The notes under the pieces were generated by a model. The model was given only the letters and a program-made list of their open reading frames with translations, did no database searches and was not told where the DNA came from. The position numbers and the translations under genes are program-made. DNA of 64,000 nt from Pelagadaptatus sp034112445 (GTDB taxonomy: Bacteria > Pseudomonadota > Gammaproteobacteria > Pseudomonadales > Cellvibrionaceae): positions 392,200-456,199 of the forward strand of contig JAWUVI010000014.1 of assembly GCA_034112445.1 (NCBI GenBank). The letters are read 5' to 3'. The first letter of the stretch is position 1. The number at the start of each line of letters is the position of its first letter. Shown one piece after another: positions 25,864 through 34,261 of the stretch.

Positions 25864-26821
25864 GCGGCATGAAAAATCTGCTATCCACACATTTTCTCTA
25901 TTTCTGGTCTTTGTTGGAATTTCTAATCTCTCTTTTGCGCAAGACAACACTCTTGAAGCTAATGAGAATGAAATTATAGAGCCTGACACTATCACCATTG
26001 CTTTCCATCCATACGAGCCCTTTTACGATAATAAAGGTCATGGCTTCGCCGCAGAAATTTATATTGCTGCTTTTGCGTCTCAGAATATTAAGGTTGAAAT
26101 GCAACCGCTACCTATCAAAAGAGGGATCCGGAAGCTTTTAGCCAATGATGTAGATGCCTTCTCGCCTGGTACGTTGTTCATTAGGCAGCCAGAAAATTTA
26201 GATAAACTGCAATGGGTAAACAGTGCGCTTATTAATATTGTTTGGTTTCATAAAAGAGGCAATGATCCTAACTCTAAATTAGACCTCTCTGGAAGCTTGT
26301 TGATCTCACCAGCAACTAATCGTGGATTAGACTATTTAGAGCCTTATATGAAGAAAGGCTTAACAAGAATCAGCGTAGAAGACCCCCGGCGCTCTTTAGA
26401 AATGATAGCGAGAGGTAGAGCCGATTATGCTGTGTTCTCTCAATTGACCGGCTGGCACTCAATACTTAATCATAATATCAGCAACCCAGAACAACTTAGT
26501 TTTACGCTAATGAGAGAGCCTTTCCCTGTAAACTTGGCTTTTTTGAAATCAGTTGATCGAAGCCAAAGGCTTTACCGTAATTTTATTACGGGGATGAGTG
26601 AGATCACTAAGAACGGTCAATACATTGCTATTTTGGAGCGTTATTGGGGAAAAGGTAATATTCCAAAATCCGTTTTATTTGACGAGCTTAAATCACAAGG
26701 CAGCGATTTCTTTGACTTATCCTTATTTATAAAAGCACACCAGTCGCGCTTAAATAATCAATCTAACCAAGAAGCTAATTCAATTATAAAAAATACGAGT
26801 AAAAGAGAGTTGCTAGATTAA
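25856..26821 (+). CDS. Periplasmic solute-binding protein (SBP_bac_3-like), 5' end disrupted by IS30
   Basis: A 321-residue protein with a hydrophobic leader (HTFSLFLVFVGISNLSFA, probable cleavage before QDN) and a family-3-type binding domain (TIAFHPYEPFYDNKGHGFAAEIY..., then GRADYAVFSQLTGW). The only in-frame start now is TTG 25856, which lies inside the right inverted repeat of the IS. Joining the flanks with one GC copy restores the frame upstream as TTG-TAC-TAT-CAT-AAA-GGC-ACG, a leader just a few codons longer, closed by a stop before it. So the insertion replaced about the first seven codons. No good ribosome-binding site precedes the present TTG, so expression is doubtful. The 3' end overlaps the convergent CvfB-like gene by nine bases. 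Confidence 0.65.
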   Translation: MNPRHEKSAIHTFSLFLVFVGISNLSFAQDNTLEANENEIIEPDTITIAFHPYEPFYDNKGHGFAAEIYIAAFASQNIKVEMQPLPIKRGIRKLLANDVDAFSPGTLFIRQPENLDKLQWVNSALINIVWFHKRGNDPNSKLDLSGSLLISPATNRGLDYLEPYMKKGLTRISVEDPRRSLEMIARGRADYAVFSQLTGWHSILNHNISNPEQLSFTLMREPFPVNLAFLKSVDRSQRLYRNFITGMSEITKNGQYIAILERYWGKGNIPKSVLFDELKSQGSDFFDLSLFIKAHQSRLNNQSNQEANSIIKNTSKRELLD

Positions 26822-27643
26822 TGATATTTTATCTTTTTCAATATTGATGACCTTCTGTTTATACAGAGCCCCTAAAGCTTTTTTATAATTCTTTTTACTG
26901 ACACTAAACGTATTGTATATATCATCAGGGGCAGCTTTGTCGGTAAATGGAGATGAGCCTCCTAACGCTTTCAAATGAGCAATAATTTTGTTGGTTAGAT
27001 CATCTTTACCCATACCTGATGGAAGCTGCATGCTCACGCCAATCTTTCGGTCTGCTCTTATCTCTTTGATATAGCCCGGTAATTTTTTCCCGTATCTTAG
27101 CGGCTTAAAAGCATCATCGCGAAATAACAAGCCAATGTGAGTATTATTAATAACAGCCTTGTAACCCAACTCTGATTTTCCGCAAATCAACAACTCAACC
27201 TCTTGCTTTAGCTTAAAATATGTTGATTGCTCCATTAAGTGATAGCTTAATTTTGAGGAGGCCACAATGCGGTCTGTATGCTCATCAATATAAACCGTCA
27301 CCACATACGACTTACCAAGTTCAAAGGGCTTATGCTGTTCGCCATAAGGCACCAATAGGTCTTTAGACAAGCCCCAGTCAAGAAACGCACCGATATCATT
27401 TACATCTGTAACCTTTAAGTAAGCACACTGCCCTACGGTAACGTAAGGTTTTTCAGTGGTGGCAATTATTAGATCATCAGAATCAAAATAAATAAACGCA
27501 TCAACAAAGTCACCTAGCTCGAGACCATCAGGAACATAACGCTTGGGTAATAAAATATTGCCCAGATGATCCCCATCTAAATAGACACCGAAATCGACAA
27601 TTTTAACAATGGGTAAACGGTTGAATTTGCCTATGTCGATCAT
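26813..27643 (-). CDS. CvfB-like S1-domain RNA-binding protein
   Basis: A 276-residue protein of the CvfB (YitL) family. It shows consecutive S1-like beta-barrel segments (VDFGVYLDGDHLGNILLPKRYVP, VNDIGAFLDWGLSKDLLVPYGEQ, then LGYKAVINNTHIGLLFRDDAF) and a C-terminal winged helix (APDDIYNTFSVSKKNYKKALGALYKQK). In Firmicutes CvfB affects virulence gene expression by RNA binding; the role in gammaproteobacteria is not settled. It is monocistronic, divergent from hemN. Confidence 0.83.
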   Translation of the reverse strand: MIDIGKFNRLPIVKIVDFGVYLDGDHLGNILLPKRYVPDGLELGDFVDAFIYFDSDDLIIATTEKPYVTVGQCAYLKVTDVNDIGAFLDWGLSKDLLVPYGEQHKPFELGKSYVVTVYIDEHTDRIVASSKLSYHLMEQSTYFKLKQEVELLICGKSELGYKAVINNTHIGLLFRDDAFKPLRYGKKLPGYIKEIRADRKIGVSMQLPSGMGKDDLTNKIIAHLKALGGSSPFTDKAAPDDIYNTFSVSKKNYKKALGALYKQKVINIEKDKISLI

Positions 27644-27760
27644 GAGAGCGCCTTAAATTAGAAGTATGTATATTGGTGCATATTGTAAAGGTTTTATTAA
27701 CATTTAGCAGTCAATGTATACAGTCCTTTGCATTGTATATCTTGCAATAGTACCGCTTAC

Positions 27761-27800
27761 TTGACTCACATCACTGAACAATACAGATCAATTCTATAAT
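27761..27800 (+). promoter_or_regulatory. Candidate FNR/ANR-type site and -10 box for hemN
   Basis: TTGACTCACATCAC at 27761-27774 matches the FNR/ANR pattern TTGAT-N4-ATCAA at eight of ten positions. A consensus TATAAT follows at 27795-27800. The predicted start near 27807 puts the site centre about 40 bases upstream, the class II activator position. Oxygen-independent HemN is a known FNR/ANR target in related bacteria. Confidence 0.6.
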
Positions 27801-27839
27801 CTAGGATTCCTATTTTGATAACAATATTAGCTGAGAATA

Positions 27840-29222
27840 ATGACACCTAACATTCACTGGAATTCGGCGATGATTCGTCGCTATGATTTAGCTGGCCCAC
27901 GTTATACTTCTTACCCAACAGCGCCACAGTTTGTTGAAGGTTTTGCAGTGTCTGAAGTACACTCGGCTGTCGATAGAAGTAATGCGGCCGGGAGACCATT
28001 ATCGCTTTATTTCCACATCCCTTTTTGCGATACCATTTGTTATTACTGTGGCTGCAATAAAATAGTCACGGCTAACAAGACGAGAGCCCAACCTTATCTT
28101 GATTCTCTTTACCGAGAAATTGAATTACGCGCTGAGCAGGTAGACAGCCATCGCCCTGTACACCAACTGCATTGGGGGGGTGGCACACCAACTTATATAA
28201 GTGATCAGCAAAAAATTGAACTGATGAGCGCCACCCGCGAGCATTTTAATTTATTGGATGATGATACGGGCGAATATTCGATTGAAATTCATCCCGGAGC
28301 CATGACAACTGATACCGTCAGCGTATTACGAGAGATTGGTTTTAATCGTCTGAGCATGGGCATACAAGATTTTAATCCTCAGGTGCAAAAAGCCGTCAAT
28401 CGATTTAATACTTTTAAAGAAGTTGAAGAGCTTGTCGTCAAGTCTAAGCTAGAAAAATTTCATTCGCTAAGTATGGATTTAATTTATGGCCTACCGCATC
28501 AGACGGTAGAGAGCATTGACCAGACATTGAATCAGATCATAGATCTAGACCCAGACAGGTTGAGCTTATTTAATTATGCTCATATGCCTCATTTATTTAA
28601 AAGCCAGAAACAAATTGATGAGCGCTACCTGCCTGAGCCGCAAGAGAAACTGGCTATCCTAGAAAGCTCAATCGAAAAACTACAGAGTGCAGGCTATGTG
28701 TACATCGGCATGGATCATTTTGCCAAGCCCGATGATTCATTAACTATTGCTCAATCAAACGGTGAGCTACAACGAAACTTTCAAGGGTATGCAACCCATG
28801 GAAATTGTGACTTGTTTGCTTTTGGCGTTTCAGCCATTAGCTCAATTGATAATATTTTCATCCAAAACCATAAGGATATCGCAAACTACACACTAGATTT
28901 AGCCAATAGCCACCCGCCAATGCTGAAAGGCTTAAAACTGAGTGACGACGATATGTTGCGGCAAGCTGTTATTAATCAACTGATCTGCCATTTTGAATTA
29001 GAGTTTGCGCCATTTAATCACGCTTACGGCATTAACTTCAGTGATTATTTTTCCGACGCTTTAGACGACATAAAACCTCTAATTAATGATCGATTAATCA
29101 GTCTCGACGGATCTGGCATCAAAATTTCTAATGATGGTCGCTTATTAATTAGGCGTATTTGCATGGCATTTGATGCGTATCTTAAAAAACCTCAAGCCGT
29201 AAAATATTCAAGAATAATTTAA
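27840..29222 (+). CDS. hemN: Oxygen-independent coproporphyrinogen III oxidase
   Basis: A 460-residue radical SAM enzyme of anaerobic haem synthesis that decarboxylates coproporphyrinogen III. The 4Fe-4S motif is FHIPFCDTICYYCGC (C-x3-C-x2-C), preceded by PRYTSYPTAPQF. Other HemN marks are LHWGGGTPTYIS, EIHPGAMTTDT and LSMGIQDFNPQVQKAVNR. Length equals true HemN (about 457), not the shorter HemW. An FNR-like site and TATAAT lie upstream, suggesting induction at low oxygen. After its stop, ATTTTAC/GTAAAAT forms a weak hairpin. Confidence 0.95.
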   Translation: MTPNIHWNSAMIRRYDLAGPRYTSYPTAPQFVEGFAVSEVHSAVDRSNAAGRPLSLYFHIPFCDTICYYCGCNKIVTANKTRAQPYLDSLYREIELRAEQVDSHRPVHQLHWGGGTPTYISDQQKIELMSATREHFNLLDDDTGEYSIEIHPGAMTTDTVSVLREIGFNRLSMGIQDFNPQVQKAVNRFNTFKEVEELVVKSKLEKFHSLSMDLIYGLPHQTVESIDQTLNQIIDLDPDRLSLFNYAHMPHLFKSQKQIDERYLPEPQEKLAILESSIEKLQSAGYVYIGMDHFAKPDDSLTIAQSNGELQRNFQGYATHGNCDLFAFGVSAISSIDNIFIQNHKDIANYTLDLANSHPPMLKGLKLSDDDMLRQAVINQLICHFELEFAPFNHAYGINFSDYFSDALDDIKPLINDRLISLDGSGIKISNDGRLLIRRICMAFDAYLKKPQAVKYSRII

Positions 29223-29330
29223 TTTTACATCAGTAGGTAAAATAATTATTAGGACTTTGTTTCAAGCTATTGATTTATATAAAGCAGCCAAAATTGATAT
29301 AGCATTTTGTAAAGTAAGAGAAGAAATCTA

Positions 29331-29358
29331 TTGCAAAAGCATTTAAACGATCTTTAAT
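29331..29358 (+). promoter_or_regulatory. Candidate promoter of the intergenic RNA
   Basis: TTGCAA (29331-29336), a 16-base spacer, TTTAAT (29353-29358): each four to five matches of six to sigma70 hexamers, predicting a start at about 29364-29366. Confidence 0.4.
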
Positions 29359-29363
29359 TACAG

Positions 29364-29552
29364 CTGGAAATTCTACCGTTCTGGTCAATAATCTTATGAC
29401 TGGTGACTCGCATCCCCCAAATGCTCGTAGCCACCAGTTGAGCCAATCCGGCATGGAGAGGCTCGAAGCTTAAGAGCATTGGTGATGTTCTTAATGTTTC
29501 ACTCCTAATGGTCTTAACCCGTTGCTCTCCCCCAAGACTTCGGGTTTTTTTT
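29364..29552 (+). ncRNA. Candidate structured small RNA (about 185 nt)
   Basis: The 423-base gap between hemN and the Lon-like gene holds no convincing gene on either strand but a dense series of foldable elements. Stem 1: ACTGGTG (29399-29405) with CACCAGT (29432-29438), enclosing GCAT/ATGC around a CCCCCAA loop (29414-29420). Stem 2: GAGCC (29440-29444) with GGCTC (29460-29464). Stem 3: TTAAGAGCAT (29470-29479) with ATGTTCTTAA (29485-29494), ten pairs with one G-U, loop TGGTG. It ends with AACCCG/CGGGTT (29516-29521, 29541-29546) and eight Ts. The motif TCCCCCAA occurs twice (29413-29420 and 29529-29536). I cannot match it to 6S, tmRNA, SRP RNA, Spot 42 or an Rsm RNA. A regulatory leader for the downstream gene is the alternative. 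Confidence 0.55.
29516..29552 (+). terminator. Intrinsic terminator of the candidate RNA
   Basis: AACCCG at 29516-29521 pairs with CGGGTT at 29541-29546 and runs into eight Ts (29545-29552), 93 bases before the Lon-like gene. GTCTT (29511-29515) can pair with AAGAC (29534-29538), which interleaves with the terminator stem, so alternative folds are possible. Confidence 0.6.
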
Positions 29553-29645
29553 ATGTCCTCCAAAAATTTAATGTCTCGATTAGGCTATTATTTCTAAGCC
29601 ACCCTTTTAAGAACGCTTAATAATTTTATCACTGAAGGATTCTTT

Positions 29646-32045
29646 ATGTCTCCCGACATATCACAATGTATCGTTGCCTCTAAAGATTTAGGCGTGACAT
29701 TAGATCACCATGTTTTTGAATCACTAACACACGAAAAAGATTCATCAGACTTACGAGTTATTGGCCATGACCGTGCTAAAAAGGCACTTGAGTTCGGACT
29801 GTCTATGGCTATCCCAGGGTTTAATATTTTTTGTGCTGGTGATGCAGGCTCAGGCCGCAGAACCTTAAGCCAGCAAATGTTAAAAGAATTTGCTGCCCAA
29901 CAACCTTGCGGCAATGAGTGGTGCTATATCAACAATTTTGAAAACCAACATGCACCAGATATTTTATACCTAGACCCTGGCAGTGGTAAAAAGCTGATAT
30001 CACTCATCAATCATTTTATTGATAATATTTTGACCCTATTTCCTGAATCTTTTGAAAATCCTCACTATCAGCGCCAAAAGAAAGTAATCGAGAGGAAATT
30101 CACATCGCAGTATGAGCGTGCCATTACCGAAGTGGAACAAGAAGCATTAAATAATAGCGTCGGCCTCTATGAGGAGGAAGGCTCAATTACTTTTGCACCA
30201 TTGGTCGACGGAAAAGCAATCGATGATGCTCAATTTTCTGCTTTGGATGAAGCTCAACGTAATAATTTTTATACTCTTTTATCTCATTTAGAGGAAAAAC
30301 TTTCAGAGAAGTTACTTGAGCTTCCTGTATGGAAGAGGGAATCAAGTGAGCAATTACGCAAGCTGGAATATGAAACGATTGATCATGCGGTTAAGCCCTT
30401 ACTAAAAGATCTAGGCAGAGAATACTCCAGTAACTTAGGGGTACAAAAATACCTTAAAATTGTTAAACACAATATTGCCGAGGCAATAGTTGATATCTTA
30501 AACATTGACGACGGTGAGAGTGAAGGACTTGATAACCGCAAGGCGAGACAAGAGTTCGTCAATTTATTTTTACCCAACCTTTTAATTGAGAGAGATATCT
30601 CCGAAGGTGCACCTGTTATCTATGAGCAGCACCCTTCTTACCAAAATCTATTTGGGACTATTGATTTTTCTACAACTCCGGGGGCTCAACACACTAATCA
30701 CACGATGATTCGTCCTGGCGCGTTTCACAAGGCTAATGGCGGGTTCTTAATGCTTGATGCTGAAAAACTAATTGAGCGGCCGCATGTTTGGGCGCAATTA
30801 AAGCTGGCATTAAAAACTCATGAAATAAAAATTGAGCCGCCGATGTCTGATTCTATAAGTGGCAGCTCTTATCCATTACAGCCAGAAAAAATCCCTCTGA
30901 AGGTAAAAGTAGTACTGCTAGGATCGAGAGAAATTTATTACGCCTTGCAAGCTTACGATCAAGAGTTCTCTGAGCTTTTTCGGGTTTTAGCCGACTTCGA
31001 TCAAACGCTCACGGATTCACCAAAGACCCTACAAGCCTTCTCCGCATTGGTTAAAGAAAGAGGCCATCGCTTAAATTACCCAAGTATTAATAACGACGCT
31101 ATAGCGGCCTTAGCCACTGACGCTATGCGCCGATCTGAGCATAAGAATAAGCTGTCGAATAACATCCAAAAAATAAATGAAGTACTGGACGAAGCATATT
31201 TCATATGGGGTCAAACGGAATCAAATGATTGTATTAATGCATCACACATTGAATCGGCTATTAGTTCCAAACAATATCGGGCAAGCCGAACCAGCGAGTT
31301 AATGCTGAATGACATTCATGAGAAGCAAATTTTAATTGGCACCGATGGTTTTGAGGTGGGCAAGGTTAATGGTTTGACGGTATTTTCCGTTGGCGATGAT
31401 TCTTTTGGTACCCCCGCTAGAATTACCGCCACCGCTTACGCAGGAAAGCAAGGCGTTACTGATATTGAGCGAGAGGTAGACTTAGGTAGAGCAATACACT
31501 CTAAAGGCGTTATGTTGCTGACTGGCTTTTTAGGCCATAAATATGGCCGATCTTTTCATATGTCGCTGTCGGCTAATATTGCCATTGAGCAGTCGTATGG
31601 CCTTATTGATGGCGACAGCGCTTCTTTAGCCGAGATTTGCTCTTTAATTTCTGCAATAACTGAGTTACCTATTGATCAATCAATTGCTGTTACAGGGTCA
31701 ATCAGCCAGCATGGTGAGGTTCAGTCAGTGGGTGGCGTGAATGATAAAATAGAAGGCTTTTTTAAGCTTTGTAGTTCTCGCGGACTTACAGGTAAGCAAG
31801 GTGTAATAATACCCAGAACCAATCAAATTAATTTAATGCTGCAACAGGAAATAATTGATGCTGTATTTAATGAGCAATTTTATATTTATGCGGTTGGCAG
31901 TATCGATCAGGCGTTAGAGATATTGATGCATAGAAAGGCGGGAGTTAAATCAAAAACGGGAAACTATACCAATGGTAGTATTCACAAAATCGCCACCGAA
32001 AAATTGAAAGAGCTGTCAACCATGACAAATAAGTATTCGGAGTAA
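29646..32045 (+). CDS. Lon-like ATP-dependent protease (AAA_32/peptidase S16)
   Basis: A 799-residue protein. The N-terminal half is an AAA-type ATPase domain with an inserted helical region (about 95-300). Its Walker A-like loop is CAGDAGSGRRT, with arginine in place of the usual lysine. The C-terminal Lon protease domain (about 570-780) has the catalytic serine in DGDSASLAE and the lysine in VGGVNDKIEGF. This is the family of E. coli YcbZ and P. aeruginosa AsrA, distinct from housekeeping Lon, and lacks the LonN substrate domain. It is thought to take part in stress proteolysis. It is monocistronic; trmH converges on it. Confidence 0.88.
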   Translation: MSPDISQCIVASKDLGVTLDHHVFESLTHEKDSSDLRVIGHDRAKKALEFGLSMAIPGFNIFCAGDAGSGRRTLSQQMLKEFAAQQPCGNEWCYINNFENQHAPDILYLDPGSGKKLISLINHFIDNILTLFPESFENPHYQRQKKVIERKFTSQYERAITEVEQEALNNSVGLYEEEGSITFAPLVDGKAIDDAQFSALDEAQRNNFYTLLSHLEEKLSEKLLELPVWKRESSEQLRKLEYETIDHAVKPLLKDLGREYSSNLGVQKYLKIVKHNIAEAIVDILNIDDGESEGLDNRKARQEFVNLFLPNLLIERDISEGAPVIYEQHPSYQNLFGTIDFSTTPGAQHTNHTMIRPGAFHKANGGFLMLDAEKLIERPHVWAQLKLALKTHEIKIEPPMSDSISGSSYPLQPEKIPLKVKVVLLGSREIYYALQAYDQEFSELFRVLADFDQTLTDSPKTLQAFSALVKERGHRLNYPSINNDAIAALATDAMRRSEHKNKLSNNIQKINEVLDEAYFIWGQTESNDCINASHIESAISSKQYRASRTSELMLNDIHEKQILIGTDGFEVGKVNGLTVFSVGDDSFGTPARITATAYAGKQGVTDIEREVDLGRAIHSKGVMLLTGFLGHKYGRSFHMSLSANIAIEQSYGLIDGDSASLAEICSLISAITELPIDQSIAVTGSISQHGEVQSVGGVNDKIEGFFKLCSSRGLTGKQGVIIPRTNQINLMLQQEIIDAVFNEQFYIYAVGSIDQALEILMHRKAGVKSKTGNYTNGSIHKIATEKLKELSTMTNKYSE

Positions 32046-32050
32046 ACTTC

Positions 32051-32731
32051 TTAAATACTTTTAACTTGAGTATACCATTCAGAAGGCTCATTTAAATCTC
32101 CATCTGAATCTAGCTCTGGATATGAAATATCATTATCGTCACAGTATTTTGCTATTACTGGCTGACACCACTGAAAAAATGCTTTTTTGTAGGAGTCATC
32201 ATCCAATCGACAATGGCTGTACATTCCATGCACTTGGCGCTGCCTTTGAGCTTCGTTTAAAATAATCGCACAAGCTACTGATACGTTGTAAGACTCGACC
32301 ATTCCCATCATAGGAATTATTACCTGTTGATCACAAAGCTCTAAAGCTTGCGAGCTCACCCCTGACTTTTCCGAACCCATCAATATAGCCGTAGGCTGGC
32401 TATAATCTACTTCTCTGAAGTCTACAGCCTTACTGGATAAGTTTGCTGCAACAATACGAAAGCCCTGTTTTTTTAAAGACTTAATTCCATCAGATATTGA
32501 TTCGTGATTCTGTGTTGTCACCCACTTATTACTACCTGATGCTGTCCCCCTATAAGATCTAAAGCCTTTCTTTGGGGTTACACAATGAAATGTTCCAACC
32601 CCCACGGCATCGCAACTTCTAATAATAGCGGACAAGTTACGAGCCTTGTGTGCCTCATCAGTTATAACCGTTAAGTCTGGTTGGCGCTGAGACAGTACTC
32701 GATGGATGGTTTCTACTCTATTGGGGGTCAT
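32051..32731 (-). CDS. trmH: tRNA (guanosine-18-2'-O)-methyltransferase
   Basis: A 226-residue SPOUT methyltransferase, very like E. coli TrmH over its whole length: LSQRQPDLTVITDEAHKARNLSAIIRSCDAVGV at the N-terminus, VDFREVDYSQPTAILMGSEKSGV, and the knot motif PMMGMVESYNVSVACAIILNEAQRQRQ with the SAM-binding residues. It methylates the ribose of G18 in the D-loop of tRNAs. No spoT or recG is next to it as in enterobacteria. Confidence 0.94.
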   Translation of the reverse strand: MTPNRVETIHRVLSQRQPDLTVITDEAHKARNLSAIIRSCDAVGVGTFHCVTPKKGFRSYRGTASGSNKWVTTQNHESISDGIKSLKKQGFRIVAANLSSKAVDFREVDYSQPTAILMGSEKSGVSSQALELCDQQVIIPMMGMVESYNVSVACAIILNEAQRQRQVHGMYSHCRLDDDSYKKAFFQWCQPVIAKYCDDNDISYPELDSDGDLNEPSEWYTQVKSI

Positions 32732-32752
32732 TTTTAAATATATAAATAGACA

Positions 32753-32781
32753 TAAAAAAATAGAGGCTATTAGCCTCTATT
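32753..32781 (-). terminator. Terminator of the clpX transcript
   Basis: On the minus strand AATAGAGGC, a five-base loop and GCCTCTATT form the stem (32759-32781 on plus), followed by a run of seven Ts toward trmH. There is no T-tract on the plus strand. Confidence 0.85.
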
Positions 32782-32806
32782 GCGAATTAAAATATAAGGT
32801 CTCTAG

Positions 32807-34117
32807 TTAGTCATCTTGCGCTGCTTTAACCGGTACGCTTTCTGGTTCAATATTTTCAGGTGTTTCATAAACCAACAATGGCTCTGAATCACCGCTAATT
32901 ACCGATTCATCAACAACTACCTTTGAAACATTATCTTCGCTTGGTATTTTATACATAGTGTCGAGTAGCACTGACTCCATGATTGAACGCAAACCACGAG
33001 CGCCTGTTTTACGATCCATAGCTTTTTTGGCCACAGCCTCTAAAGCATCCTGCCTAAAGTCAATTTCAACATTTTCCATCTGGAACAATTTATTGTATTG
33101 CTTTGTCAGAGAGTTTTTAGGTTCGGTCAAAATTTGGATTAATGCTTCCTCATCCAACTCTTCTAATGTAGCAATGACTGGTAAACGCCCAACAAACTCA
33201 GGGATAAGGCCATAGCGAACCAGATCTTCTGGCTCTAGGTCCTTCATAGTCATGCCAACAGTTTTGCTGGTATCTTTACTTTTTACTTCAGCGCTAAAAC
33301 CTATTCCGCCCTTTTCGGAGCGATCACGAATAACTTTATCTAAGCCTGCAAAAGCTCCACCACAAATGAATAAGATGTTTGAAGTGTCTACCTGCAAAAA
33401 CTCTTGCTGTGGATGCTTACGTCCTCCTTGAGGGGGAACAGAAGCTACTGTGCCTTCGATTAGCTTCAACAATGCTTGCTGTACACCTTCGCCAGAAACA
33501 TCTCGAGTGATCGATGGGTTATCTGACTTACGAGAAATTTTATCAATTTCATCGATGTAAACTATACCTTGCTGAGCCTTTTCAACATCATAATCACATT
33601 TCTGCAATAATTTTTGAATGATGTTTTCAACATCTTCTCCAACATAACCAGCTTCAGTCAGTGTTGTAGCATCGGCTATAGTAAAAGGAACATTTAATAA
33701 TCGTGCTAAAGTTTCAGCTAGCAGTGTTTTACCGCTACCTGTAGGCCCAACCATAAGAATATTGCTTTTGCCTAGCTCGACTTGGTCTTTGTTTTTATTC
33801 GCCTCATCAGCCCGCAAGCGTTTGTAATGATTGTATACAGCTACAGCCAATACTTTTTTGGCACGAGTTTGACCAATAACATACTGATCAAGGATTCCAG
33901 ATATTTCTTGAGGTGTAGGTAAGCTATTAGAGCTTGTTTCTGTGGCACTCTCTTGTATTTCTTCACGAATAATGTCGTTGCAAAGATCAACGCATTCATC
34001 ACATACAAAAACAGATGGACCAGCAATTAATTTGCGGACTTCATGCTGACTCTTTCCGCAAAAGGAACAATACAGCAATTTGCCGTCTTCTTTATCATTG
34101 GTGTGATCGGTCATCAA
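32807..34117 (-). CDS. clpX: ATP-dependent Clp protease ATP-binding subunit ClpX
   Basis: A 436-residue AAA+ unfoldase. N-terminal zinc-binding domain with C17, C20, C39 and C42 (CSFCGK and CDECVDLC); Walker A in VGPTGSGKTLLAETLA; Walker B in VYIDEIDKI; sensor and arginine region in DVSGEGVQQALLKLIEGT; IGF-type ClpP-binding loop as GIGFSAEV. It recognises tagged substrates and feeds them to ClpP. It follows clpP, 144 bases downstream, in the conserved tig-clpP-clpX order. Confidence 0.97.
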   Translation of the reverse strand: MMTDHTNDKEDGKLLYCSFCGKSQHEVRKLIAGPSVFVCDECVDLCNDIIREEIQESATETSSNSLPTPQEISGILDQYVIGQTRAKKVLAVAVYNHYKRLRADEANKNKDQVELGKSNILMVGPTGSGKTLLAETLARLLNVPFTIADATTLTEAGYVGEDVENIIQKLLQKCDYDVEKAQQGIVYIDEIDKISRKSDNPSITRDVSGEGVQQALLKLIEGTVASVPPQGGRKHPQQEFLQVDTSNILFICGGAFAGLDKVIRDRSEKGGIGFSAEVKSKDTSKTVGMTMKDLEPEDLVRYGLIPEFVGRLPVIATLEELDEEALIQILTEPKNSLTKQYNKLFQMENVEIDFRQDALEAVAKKAMDRKTGARGLRSIMESVLLDTMYKIPSEDNVSKVVVDESVISGDSEPLLVYETPENIEPESVPVKAAQDD

Positions 34118-34261
34118 ACCTCTCCGTGAAAATCATATTCTTTGCCAAAAGGCACAATTTAAATAGCAAAACTAACGATCAAGTAGAATGAGGGCAACAA
34201 CCCTCATTTTCAAGCCCCTGTATTACCAGAACGTCAAATAAACTTCGCAAATAGACGTTGG

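Noticed and set aside
29270..29283. Second FNR-like site (TTGAT-N4-ATAAA) downstream of hemN
   Set aside because: The second half-site is imperfect and it is about 87 bases from the predicted RNA start, not at an activating position.
29354..29563. 69-codon frame on the minus strand in the hemN/Lon-like gap
   Set aside because: It lies fully across the structured RNA and its terminator, has no ribosome-binding site and no recognisable sequence.
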